The notes under the pieces: model-generated
Database searches by the model: none
What the model saw: only the letters and a program-made list of their open reading frames with translations
What the model was told of the DNA's origin: nothing
Shown: positions 51,216 through 59,345 of the stretch, in pieces
Layout of the letters: each line of letters begins with the position of its first letter
Numbering within the stretch: the stretch's first letter is position 1
NCBI GenBank assembly: GCA_964508975.1
Contig: CAZDVQ010000006.1
Span: 49,432-113,431 of the forward strand
Length of the DNA stretch: 64,000 nt
Source: CAZDVQ01 sp964508975
Lineage (GTDB): Bacteria; Bacteroidota; Bacteroidia; Chitinophagales; Saprospiraceae
Direction of reading: 5' to 3'
Translations under genes and position numbers: made by a program

Positions 51216-52916
51216 CTAATTAATTGTCGCTTTAATTGTCGAAATAAATATTGACGGTTTCCAATTATGTATTAGTATTAAAATTGCTTTTGCTCTACTA
51301 ATTCCTACATACAAAAGTGTTCGTCCGTTTTCTAGGTTTTCGTCTGTCAGTGGCTCGTATATCCAATTATTTCCATCTCTTTCAAGTAGTCTTTGGTATG
51401 GAAGTCTGTTTTCACTAACGCCATTAAGTATGACTATTTCATATTCTAAACCTTTTGCTTGATGTATTGTATTTATTGTTATTCCATCGACTTCCGATAC
51501 TGTTTTGAAATATTTTTCTAAAGTCCATATCCCAGCTTCTTCGTTACTTATGCTATTTATAATTTCCTGAATATCAGAATTATCAATTTTAAATATTTCT
51601 TCAAATATGTCTTTCAAAAGATTTAGCCCTGTTACTAGTGTAATTTCTAAGTCAATGTCTTTAAATTTTGTAATTAATGAATTTACAGAAAATGTCAATT
51701 CTTTTTCGGTCAATAAAATATTATTTTCAAATGCATGTAATTCAACATTTCTCCTTGTCACTCTCAAATTTCTTATCGTTGGAGCAAATGTAAATTTACT
51801 CAAACATCGAATTAATGCGAAAGTAGATGAATTCATACTTCTGTGTGGCAAAGCTCCTAAACCAACTACATGATATTTCTGACGAAGTGAACGACTTATA
51901 TTGAAAGCATCTCGCCAACTAGTCGTTAAAATTGCTATCTCCGATAGAGAAGCATTACACTTTTCTACTAGTGTACTTATTGTGTTATTTATGTATGTAT
52001 TGTTATTTTGGTTACTAGTTTCGCTAATTATGATTTTGTAGTCGACCTCTTTATATTTGGATTCATTTTTCAATTTAGGATGATTTTGAAATAGAGATGA
52101 ATAGCCCTTAATGATATTTGAAGTAGACCTATATGTAACGTCTAAATTTTCGATTATAGCATTAAAGTCGTTCGAAGCATTTCCGAAGGCATTATCAATT
52201 GCTCCAGCAAATTTGTATATTTTTTGTTTTTCATCACCAACCATAAAGAAAGTGCATGTATGTGTTTTATTAATTGCTTTCAAAATTTCATATTGAAATA
52301 TGTTAGTATCTTGGAATTCATCAATTGATATTTCATAAAACTTATTGGCTAATGAATCAGAAATAAAACGATTCTCCGATATTATTTTATACGATCGGTA
52401 TAAAATTTCATTAAAGTCAATTGCCTTTTTTGAGTCTAGAAATCCAAAATACAATTTAGCTATATATTCCAAAGAATCAACTCCCCCCCAATCAACAGAT
52501 ACATCCAATTCGCCGTTTAAAAGACGTTTGATTTTACCTAATTCATCTAATGGGCTGTCTCCTAAATTAATATCTGGATTGATTTCAATAAACTCGTTTA
52601 ATTCATCGAAAGTTACAATCCGTGGCTTGTTCCACAGATATATCCAAGAAAACGGTCTAAGAATAAATTCAAGACAAAATCTGTGGATAGTGCCAATAAA
52701 AATATCCTTTTCAGCTGCATGGAGTCTTGATGAAATTTCATCTGCACCAGCATTCGTGTAGGTAATTAAAGCCAAAGATTTATGTTTTGGCATTGACTCT
52801 AATTTCTTTTGAGCTCTAGCTACTAAGGTTTTTGTTTTACCTGTACCAGGGGAAGCACTTACAATAGTGTTCCCTGTTAATTCAAACGCAACCTTTTTCT
52901 GTTTAGAGTTTAGCAT
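51216..52916 (-). CDS. gajB: UvrD/Rep-like helicase, Gabija GajB
   Basis: A 566-aa superfamily 1A helicase. Motifs in order: Walker A ASPGTGKT (21-28), Ia ITYTNAGADEISSRL (51-65), GTIHRFC, II (Walker B) IDEFQDTN, III VGDEKQKIYKFAGA, IV VTYRSTSN, V TIHQAKGLEYEIVIL, VI LLYVGISRAK. It starts directly after the gajA stop (TAG-ATG, no gap), which is the Gabija order GajA-GajB. In that system GajB senses DNA ends and nucleotide levels and activates GajA. It is somewhat longer than the characterised GajB (about 494 aa). AT-rich, like gajA. Confidence 0.85.
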   Translation of the reverse strand: MLNSKQKKVAFELTGNTIVSASPGTGKTKTLVARAQKKLESMPKHKSLALITYTNAGADEISSRLHAAEKDIFIGTIHRFCLEFILRPFSWIYLWNKPRIVTFDELNEFIEINPDINLGDSPLDELGKIKRLLNGELDVSVDWGGVDSLEYIAKLYFGFLDSKKAIDFNEILYRSYKIISENRFISDSLANKFYEISIDEFQDTNIFQYEILKAINKTHTCTFFMVGDEKQKIYKFAGAIDNAFGNASNDFNAIIENLDVTYRSTSNIIKGYSSLFQNHPKLKNESKYKEVDYKIIISETSNQNNNTYINNTISTLVEKCNASLSEIAILTTSWRDAFNISRSLRQKYHVVGLGALPHRSMNSSTFALIRCLSKFTFAPTIRNLRVTRRNVELHAFENNILLTEKELTFSVNSLITKFKDIDLEITLVTGLNLLKDIFEEIFKIDNSDIQEIINSISNEEAGIWTLEKYFKTVSEVDGITINTIHQAKGLEYEIVILNGVSENRLPYQRLLERDGNNWIYEPLTDENLENGRTLLYVGISRAKAILILIHNWKPSIFISTIKATIN

Positions 52917-54674
52917 CTATATTGAAATGTTTTTACAATTTGCAATATGAATAATGGCTTCGCTGATATAAGAAGGAACAATAAAGTCTTTGTCTATCAA
53001 TAAACTTAGTTCTTGAGCAAATCGGCCTTTCATTAAAGTTTTGTCAATACGCTTAATTAATTCGGTTTCCCATAAACTATTGTCATCCTTTATCTTTTCA
53101 ATAAGATTATTGTATGACTTTTCATGACCTAGATTAACAAAGCATTGTTTTAAATAATAAAAATTAACACCAGGAATTGGAAATAAATCGATTTCCAAAG
53201 TCTTTGTTCCAGATGAAACACAAACTCGGTTAGCCACTTCTAATGATTTTGCATTTTCAACAGCAGCTGTAGTTTCTTCTCCATCCTCTAGCTCGTCTTC
53301 ATCACCATCTATAATTGCAACTGCCGGTATTTCTAAATTGTTATTCTGTACTATTTTCAAATAAGGGTCAAAATAGCGACTGTGAATCGGAATGACGGAA
53401 ATATTATGTTCTGTCAGATTGATATTAAAAACTTCCTTCGCAATTGAAGGAACAATGAATTGCTCCCCAACTCCTTCAACATAAATTATTGCTGATGCAA
53501 AAAACATCTCACTTCTTGTTGCATCTAAATACCTTTTAAGTAGTAAATTTTCTCTTGAGGATAACAGTCCATCTTTGAAAGGAGAAAATGATTTTACTTC
53601 TTTATTTACATTTCGAAATAGAATATTAAGATTTTTGTAATCACAGTCGCTTGCAATGTGTGTGGAATGTGATGTCATGAAAACTTGTGTTGTTTTCAAA
53701 TCGTTAAGATTTGAGAACAATATTTTTTGCAATTGAGGATGCAAATGAGCTTCAGGTTCTTCAATAAGGAGAATATTTATTTCGTGCCTGTTGCTAGAGT
53801 TTTCTAATTCAGCTATGAATAAACTTAGGTATAGAATATTCTTCTGACCTAGTCCAAGAGTTTGAATTGGAACATTATTCCCTTCTTCTGGACTAAAGTA
53901 TAAATTCAATCGGCTCCATGCATCAATGTCATAATTTGAAAGAAAACTTATAGATATTGGAAAAGAAAAATATTGCCCTGCAATGCTTTGTCCTTTTTGT
54001 TGTATATTTTCAGCTATGTCAGGAATGAAGTCTAAATCATTTAGTTCAGTTGATGACTTTTTAAGAATAGTCTTTACACTTTCAAGTTCAGCTTCTGTAT
54101 CAATTCGAGATTGACAATATTTACTGAGAAGTGATTTTGTACTACCGTGTAAGTCTGAGTTAATATTTCTGAATGCATTTATATAGTATAGGTTTATTCC
54201 ATCCAAGTCTGAAAACCTAATTGAATTGAGTGCCAGTATATCTTCAATTTCTAACGAATTACCACTTCCAAATAGTTGCCATTTAAATTGGGAAAGTTCA
54301 ATATTTTCAGGAATATCATCATCTTTATTAAATTTACTTTTATGTGCAAATAAGTAAGTGATTCTTGCTGTTGTATCACTCGTTTTTAACGAGTGATAAG
54401 TAGGGAATGACGCTAGATCTTCGCTGTAAAGTTCAATGCTAATAATTATGTGGTCGTCAATTGTCGCTTCTCTTTTGAATCCATGAAAATCTTTTATGTT
54501 TAGATTCCTTACGTTGTAAGCTAAGTCTCTATCAAGAATTAGTCTGATTGCCCAATATAAATTGCTTTTACCAATATTGTTTTCACCAATTATCGTTTGA
54601 AACCCTTTCGAGAAGTCAATGCTGAAATCACTAAAGTTTCTAAAGTTTTTTATTGAAATACTATTGATATTCAT
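52917..54674 (-). CDS. gajA: OLD-family ATPase-TOPRIM nuclease, Gabija GajA
   Basis: A 585-aa protein close to the length of characterised GajA (about 578 aa). ABC-type ATPase: Walker A GENNIGKSN (30-38), signature-like LGLGQKN (273-279), Walker B ILLIEEPEAH (301-310), and SHSTH (335-339). The C-terminal TOPRIM nuclease has YVEGVGEQ (Glu400) and IIDGDED (Asp456, Asp458), then KGRFAQ (549-554), which is conserved in OLD nucleases. GajA is a nucleotide-regulated DNA nickase that depletes phage DNA. The adjacent helicase completes the system. Its minus-strand promoter TATCTTTG lies at 54814. Confidence 0.88.
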   Translation of the reverse strand: MNINSISIKNFRNFSDFSIDFSKGFQTIIGENNIGKSNLYWAIRLILDRDLAYNVRNLNIKDFHGFKREATIDDHIIISIELYSEDLASFPTYHSLKTSDTTARITYLFAHKSKFNKDDDIPENIELSQFKWQLFGSGNSLEIEDILALNSIRFSDLDGINLYYINAFRNINSDLHGSTKSLLSKYCQSRIDTEAELESVKTILKKSSTELNDLDFIPDIAENIQQKGQSIAGQYFSFPISISFLSNYDIDAWSRLNLYFSPEEGNNVPIQTLGLGQKNILYLSLFIAELENSSNRHEINILLIEEPEAHLHPQLQKILFSNLNDLKTTQVFMTSHSTHIASDCDYKNLNILFRNVNKEVKSFSPFKDGLLSSRENLLLKRYLDATRSEMFFASAIIYVEGVGEQFIVPSIAKEVFNINLTEHNISVIPIHSRYFDPYLKIVQNNNLEIPAVAIIDGDEDELEDGEETTAAVENAKSLEVANRVCVSSGTKTLEIDLFPIPGVNFYYLKQCFVNLGHEKSYNNLIEKIKDDNSLWETELIKRIDKTLMKGRFAQELSLLIDKDFIVPSYISEAIIHIANCKNISI

Positions 54675-54813
54675 ATTTTAATTTTATTGTTGATTATTAT
54701 TTGGCACAGGGCATGGTTTCCACCCCACTTTGCGAAGTTAAAATAATACACAGCGGACCTGGTGCGTTTTCCCTAAGGTAGTGTTCCTAAATTCCCTTCC
54801 TCAACTTCCCTTG

Positions 54814-54821
54814 CAAAGATA
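54814..54821 (-). promoter_or_regulatory. -7 box of the gajAB operon
   Basis: On the minus strand TATCTTTG followed by GCAA gives a leader of about 130 nt before gajA. Confidence 0.55.
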
Positions 54822-54910
54822 AACAAAAAAGTATATCAAAATTAGTTATTATATCTTATTTTTTCCAAGCCTTTCTTCCCCATAAACATCGCCCCGCCAG
54901 CCCAATATTC

Positions 54911-55020
54911 GCGTTAGCTGGCCAGAGGGCGCCCGCGATAGCGGGCGGTGCGCAACGCGCACTAAGCGTCCAGCGCACCCGGCGGACAGTGGCGGCCGTA
55001 GGCCGCAACGCCCCCCCAAA
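54911..55020 (-). repeat. GC-rich intergenic element A, copy 15
   Basis: Reverse orientation: starts GCGTTAGCTGGCC (the reverse complement of the usual CCAGCTAACGC end) and ends GCAACGCCCCCCC. It lies between gajA and 55185. An imperfect direct repeat, GGTTAAGATAG / GGCGATATGGGTTAAG, fills 55025-55100. Confidence 0.8.
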
Positions 55021-55184
55021 AAATTGGTTAAAATGGCTTAAGATAGGTGATATGGGTTAAGATAGTCGATTTAGGTTAAAATGGGCGATATGGGTTAAGC
55101 GTGCAAGTCCCCTTCACCAACCTTCACCTAATTTTACCAATTTTCACCAACTTTCTCCCTATTTTTACGCAAATTATACCCCCC

Positions 55185-56414
55185 ATGCGATTGGTCCTTT
55201 TATTGTTTTTTTGCCTTTACCTGCAAGTGGCTCAGGCCGGTATTAACCGCCTGCGTTGTATCATCCGCGAAGACCCTTCCACGCACATGACCATTGCTTG
55301 GAACCAGGTGAACGGCCAAAACCCGATATTATATTACGGCATCCAAGATGAAGGCACCAACGCCGATGCATATCCGCTCCAGGCTGTGGTGAGCAAAACC
55401 ACTCAGGCCAAGGGCATGCTCAACTGCTTTGTACGCCTTGAAAACCTGAAACCCAACACGGTGTATTACTTCGTTATTCGCGATTCGAAGCACCTGGGCA
55501 AAAGGTACCATTTTAAAACGCTATCCGATAAACCTGATGCACGCTTGTCGATTATAGCCGGGGGCGACTCCCGCAGTAACCGTCAGGCCCGCCAGCAAGC
55601 CAACATCTTGGTGTCGAAATTACGCCCTGACTTTGTGCTGTTTGGTGGTGATATGACCAGCATCGACAACACGGCGCAGTGGCGCGAATGGCTGGATGAT
55701 TGGCAACTAACTACCGCTGCCGATGGTCGCATGACCCCCATTGTACCAGCTAGGGGCAACCACGAGTTTTCAAATGCCTCAATCGTGGAGCTGTTTGACG
55801 CACCACACCCCAGTATTTATTATGCCTTTACCGTGGGCGGCGATTTACTCCGGGTGTACACGCTTAATTCGTTAATCCCCGTGGGCGGACAACAAGCCGA
55901 GTGGCTGGAGCAAGACCTCGCCGCGCACACGCGCGAAACCTGGCGTATGGTGCAGTACCATTACCCTACGCGCCCGCACACGGCCCGCAAGCACGAGCGC
56001 AATGACCAACGTATGTTCTGGTGCCCGCTGTTTGAAAAATACAAGGTAAAACTGGCTATCGAGTGCGATGCCCACCTCTTGAAATATACTTGGCCTATCA
56101 AGGCATCGTCGGCAGCCGGAAGTGATGAAGGCTTTATCCGCGACGACAAAAATGGCGTAACTTACATCGGTGAAGGTGGCTGGGGCGCTCCGCTGCGGCC
56201 TACTGACGATGATAAAACCTGGACCCGCAACAGCACAAGCGAGAACCATGTTCACTGGATTTTTGTAGATAAACAAGGCATGGAGATCCGCTCGGTATTT
56301 ACCAACAACGCTCAGGAAATCAAGGCATTAAGCGACACTAATCGCTTTGAAATCGCTACCAATGTCAAAGTTTGGTCGCCCAGCAACGGCGCCGTGATAC
56401 AGCTAATACCATAA
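55185..56414 (+). CDS. Purple-acid-phosphatase-like metallophosphoesterase
   Basis: A 409-aa exported protein. The ATG at 55185 gives signal peptide MRLVLLLFFCLYLQVAQA; the longer frame from 55101 adds repeat-derived residues. An N-terminal Fn3-like domain (about 20-115, HMTIAWNQ ... LKPNTVYYFVIRD) is followed by a calcineurin-like phosphoesterase (about 120-360) with GDSRSN, FGGDMT, RGNHEFS, QYHYPTRPH and DAHLLKYTWP, the metal-ligand motifs, the last being atypical (H-L-L rather than GH.H). It probably hydrolyses phosphoesters outside the cell. The CoA-transferase gene follows by 3 nt. Confidence 0.85.
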   Translation: MRLVLLLFFCLYLQVAQAGINRLRCIIREDPSTHMTIAWNQVNGQNPILYYGIQDEGTNADAYPLQAVVSKTTQAKGMLNCFVRLENLKPNTVYYFVIRDSKHLGKRYHFKTLSDKPDARLSIIAGGDSRSNRQARQQANILVSKLRPDFVLFGGDMTSIDNTAQWREWLDDWQLTTAADGRMTPIVPARGNHEFSNASIVELFDAPHPSIYYAFTVGGDLLRVYTLNSLIPVGGQQAEWLEQDLAAHTRETWRMVQYHYPTRPHTARKHERNDQRMFWCPLFEKYKVKLAIECDAHLLKYTWPIKASSAAGSDEGFIRDDKNGVTYIGEGGWGAPLRPTDDDKTWTRNSTSENHVHWIFVDKQGMEIRSVFTNNAQEIKALSDTNRFEIATNVKVWSPSNGAVIQLIP

Positions 56415-56417
56415 GAA

Positions 56418-57488
56418 ATGCAAGATGTTTTTAAAGGCTTGAAAGTGTTGGAACTGGCTAGCGTACTGGCTGGTCCAGCCGTGGGGATGTTCTTTGCCGA
56501 GCTAGGTGCCGAGGTGACTAAAATCGAAAACGGACAAACTGGTGGCGACCTAACCCGGCAGTGGAAACTCCCTTCCGAACCGAAGGATAGCCCTATCTCG
56601 GCCTATTACGCCAGCGTGAACTATGGAAAAAGCAGCCTGATGCTGGACTTAAACAGTCCTGAAGGTAAGCAGCAGGTGTTGGCCTTGCTCGCCGAGACCG
56701 ATATTGTGGTGGCCAATTACCTGCCATCGGTGGCACAGCGTTTTGGCTTGTCGTACGAGGCGGTTTCAGCCATCAACCCTAAAATTATATATGCCAACCT
56801 CACGGGTTTTGGGCCGGATAATCCTCGTTTGGCTTTCGATGTGATTTTGCAAGCGGAATCTGGCTTTTTGTACATGAACGGCGAACCTGATCGTACGCCG
56901 GTGAAAATGCCCGTGGCCTTGATTGATATCTTGGCGGCCCACCAACTCAAAGAAGGCATTTTGTTGGCTTTATGGCAGCGGGAACGCACGGGCAAGGGCG
57001 CGTATATCGAGACCTCCTTGTTGAAATCGGCTATTGCTAGCTTGGCCAACCAGGCCACCAACTGGCTTATGCAAGGCCATGTGCCACAGCGTATGGGCAC
57101 TTTGCACCCGAACATCGCACCATACGGCGATGTATTCAGGAGCGCTGATAACCAATCGATTATAACGGCAGTGGGCACCGATCAACAGTTCCAGGGCTTG
57201 TGTAACTTGTTGGATGTACCCCAACTGGCGCAGCATGGGTTGTTCCACAGCAACGTGTTACGGGTTAAAAATCGGGCTGATTTGAACCAGGTCTTGTCGC
57301 AGGCATTTGGTCAACTCGAGGCAGCTGTCATCATGGAGCGCAGCGTGGCGCACAAGGTGCCGCTGGGGGTAATTAAAGACCTCCAGGCGGTATTCGACGA
57401 GCCTACCGCACAATCCATGATCCTAGAAGATACTATCGAGGGCAGGGCCTGCCGACGGGTATCGAGCGTGGCCTTTACCATTAGTTGA
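56418..57488 (+). CDS. Class III CoA transferase (CaiB/BaiF family)
   Basis: A 356-aa enzyme transferring CoA between carboxylic acids. The start LKVLELASVLAGPAVGMFFAELGAEVTKIE is classical; the catalytic Asp lies in LAFDVILQAESGFLYMNG (about residue 143). GAYIETSLLKSAIASLANQATNW and HPNIAPYGDVF follow. Substrate is unknown. Somewhat shorter than typical (390-400 aa), with a short C-terminus. It begins 3 nt after the phosphoesterase stop, so they are co-transcribed. Confidence 0.92.
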   Translation: MQDVFKGLKVLELASVLAGPAVGMFFAELGAEVTKIENGQTGGDLTRQWKLPSEPKDSPISAYYASVNYGKSSLMLDLNSPEGKQQVLALLAETDIVVANYLPSVAQRFGLSYEAVSAINPKIIYANLTGFGPDNPRLAFDVILQAESGFLYMNGEPDRTPVKMPVALIDILAAHQLKEGILLALWQRERTGKGAYIETSLLKSAIASLANQATNWLMQGHVPQRMGTLHPNIAPYGDVFRSADNQSIITAVGTDQQFQGLCNLLDVPQLAQHGLFHSNVLRVKNRADLNQVLSQAFGQLEAAVIMERSVAHKVPLGVIKDLQAVFDEPTAQSMILEDTIEGRACRRVSSVAFTIS

Positions 57489-57516
57489 TAGTTGGGAGTT
57501 GATAGTTTGTAGTTGT
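57480..57516 (+). repeat. GTTGATAGTTTGTAG microrepeat
   Basis: The repeat of 7-8-bp words (TAGTTGA, TAGTTGG, TAGTTTG) overlaps the stop codon of the CoA transferase gene and leads directly into an A element. Confidence 0.7.
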
Positions 57517-57622
57517 TTTGGGGCGCTGCGCCGCTACGCGCCGCCGCTGTCCTACGGGGTTCGCTTTGCTCCGTGCTACGCACCGCCCGCAGATGCGGGC
57601 GCCCTTCGGCCAGCTAGCGCAC
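57517..57622 (+). repeat. GC-rich intergenic element A, copy 16
   Basis: Starts TTTGGGGCGCTGCGCCGC, has GGGGTTCGCTTTGCTCCGTGC and ends CCAGCTAGCGCA. In its core it matches copy 6. Confidence 0.85.
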
Positions 57623-57653
57623 TGCCCGCCAAAAAATAAATCATTTGCATCTG

Positions 57654-57662
57654 TATCTTTTG
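57654..57662 (+). promoter_or_regulatory. Possible -7 box of the 57726 gene
   Basis: TATCTTTTG contains one extra T compared with TAnnTTTG, 64 nt before the ATG. Confidence 0.35.
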
Positions 57663-57725
57663 TAGCTAGTATGCATTAGTTAGAGGACATTATTATACGC
57701 TTCATGCTTTTCAAAAATACATCAA

Positions 57726-59141
57726 ATGAAACGACTCCAAACTCAACGATTTATCCTGCCGCTGCTTTTATTAGGCATTTTTGCGGCTTGTAACCCAGCA
57801 GCTAAACGCCAAGCACAACAAGGCCAAGGCGATGATGCTACCTTAAGCAGCACTGAAACTACTTTGCCTGAGGCGGTTGACCCTGCCCTTGCTGGCATCG
57901 ACGTACCTTACATCAGCAAAACCTTCGATGCGGGTAAGGCACAAACTTTAACTTTTGCCAGTGGAACGGTTATCGAAATACCGGCCAATGCCCTCCGCGA
58001 TAGCGAGGGCAACATCGTAAAAGGAGAGGTAAACCTTAAATTCCGCGAATTCCGCGATGCATCTGATATCATCGCTTCTGGAATTATCATGCACGACCCC
58101 CGCACGGGACAATATTTGCAAACTGCTGGTATGTTCGATATCCAAGCCGAACAGTCGGGCAAAGTACTGGAAGTAGCCAAAGGCCAAGCCATTACGGTTC
58201 ATATGGCCAGCGATGTACCCGGCAACGAATACGACTTCCTGGTGCTCCGTACCCAACAATGCAAGTGGGAAACCCTAGCCCAAAAACTTGAACCAAGCAG
58301 TCTCGCCGAAGGTAAGCCAGTGGTGACAGAAGCCGCCATGCTAGAAGATAAAGGCATGATGAAGCCTAAACGCGCCAAATCTGACGACCTTGTATTTGAC
58401 ATCGATGTAAACTACAGCATTTTTCCAGAACTGAAAACCTTCCACGGCGTGGTTTGGCAATATGCTGGCACCGACCCTAAACTCGACCCAGCCGTAAACC
58501 CAAGCGTGTTTGAAACCGATTGGACCAGCGCCGAGATTAAGAAAACCGACAAGGCCGGAATTTACCGCCTCGAATTGGCCAAGGGTACGGTCCAACAATC
58601 GCTTGAAGTACAGCCTGTTTTGCGTGGCGAGGATTACAAAAAAGCCCTAGCAGCTTACGAGAAGAAAATGGCTAAATACGAGAAACAACTCAGCAACAGG
58701 CTTCAAGAGGTGGAACGCCAACAATCAGAAAATGCCTTTAGACGTACCTTTGCCGTGAACGAATTTGGTATCTTTAACTGGGATTACTGGAAAAACACCA
58801 ACCGCGTAGTAGCTGAGGCTAGTTTTGATATCGAGGGATTAGAGGAAAACAATTATACAGATAATATCAGTTATTTTGTGGTCGAAACATCACGTAAAGC
58901 AGTTGTGCGCTATAATAGCCGCGATTTGGAAAACTTCTCTTTCTCTGACACTAATCCGCCTTATGTGTTGGCTATTTTACCCGGCAACGAGCTGGCTTTC
59001 ATGAAGCCTGAAGCCTTCAAGCAATTGAATATTTCCAAAATCCAAGCAACAGGAAAAGTGAAATTAGCCCTGCAACGCAAACCTGGCAAAATTGAATCAT
59101 TGGCTCAGTTGCAAGATGTGATTGACGAGATTATGCTCTAG
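57726..59141 (+). CDS. Lipoprotein with ZU5-like domain, unknown function
   Basis: A 471-aa exported lipoprotein (signal peptide, lipobox FAAC, Cys22). Residues about 65-160 are beta-rich and resemble a ZU5-like domain, with GTVIEIPANALRDSEGNIVKGEVNLKFREFRDASDII. A short coiled coil lies at about 305-340 (KKALAAYEKKMAKYEKQL). The C-terminal region (340-471) is beta-rich. Similar uncharacterised lipoproteins exist in Bacteroidota, but I cannot name a function. Confidence 0.75.
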   Translation: MKRLQTQRFILPLLLLGIFAACNPAAKRQAQQGQGDDATLSSTETTLPEAVDPALAGIDVPYISKTFDAGKAQTLTFASGTVIEIPANALRDSEGNIVKGEVNLKFREFRDASDIIASGIIMHDPRTGQYLQTAGMFDIQAEQSGKVLEVAKGQAITVHMASDVPGNEYDFLVLRTQQCKWETLAQKLEPSSLAEGKPVVTEAAMLEDKGMMKPKRAKSDDLVFDIDVNYSIFPELKTFHGVVWQYAGTDPKLDPAVNPSVFETDWTSAEIKKTDKAGIYRLELAKGTVQQSLEVQPVLRGEDYKKALAAYEKKMAKYEKQLSNRLQEVERQQSENAFRRTFAVNEFGIFNWDYWKNTNRVVAEASFDIEGLEENNYTDNISYFVVETSRKAVVRYNSRDLENFSFSDTNPPYVLAILPGNELAFMKPEAFKQLNISKIQATGKVKLALQRKPGKIESLAQLQDVIDEIML

Positions 59142-59170
59142 CCCAGTCGCACCAGACCAAGCCGCCCATG

Positions 59171-59196
59171 TAGAGACGTTCCGTTGAACGTCTCCT
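59171..59196. repeat. GAGACGTTC hairpin repeat
   Basis: GAGACGTT-CCGTTG-AACGTCTC is an 8-bp stem that resembles the widely dispersed GTAGAGACGTTC-type repeats. It lies just before element A copy 17. Confidence 0.6.
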
Positions 59197-59204
59197 TATA
59201 AAAA

Positions 59205-59300
59205 GGCGGCGCAGGGCCGAGCGAACAGCGCCCCGCATAACGTAGCGACGGCCCCGCTGGGCAAGTGTAAACTTGACCAACGGGGCCGGGGTGCCCAAAT
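59205..59300 (-). repeat. GC-rich intergenic element A, copy 17
   Basis: Reverse orientation: core GGGCCGAGCGAACAGCG, end GGGGTGCCCAAAT. An inner hairpin CGGCCCCG...CGGGGCCG is present. Confidence 0.7.
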
Positions 59301-59345
59301 AATAAACCAATATCTGCTAGCGATAACCCCTAAAAGAATAACCCG

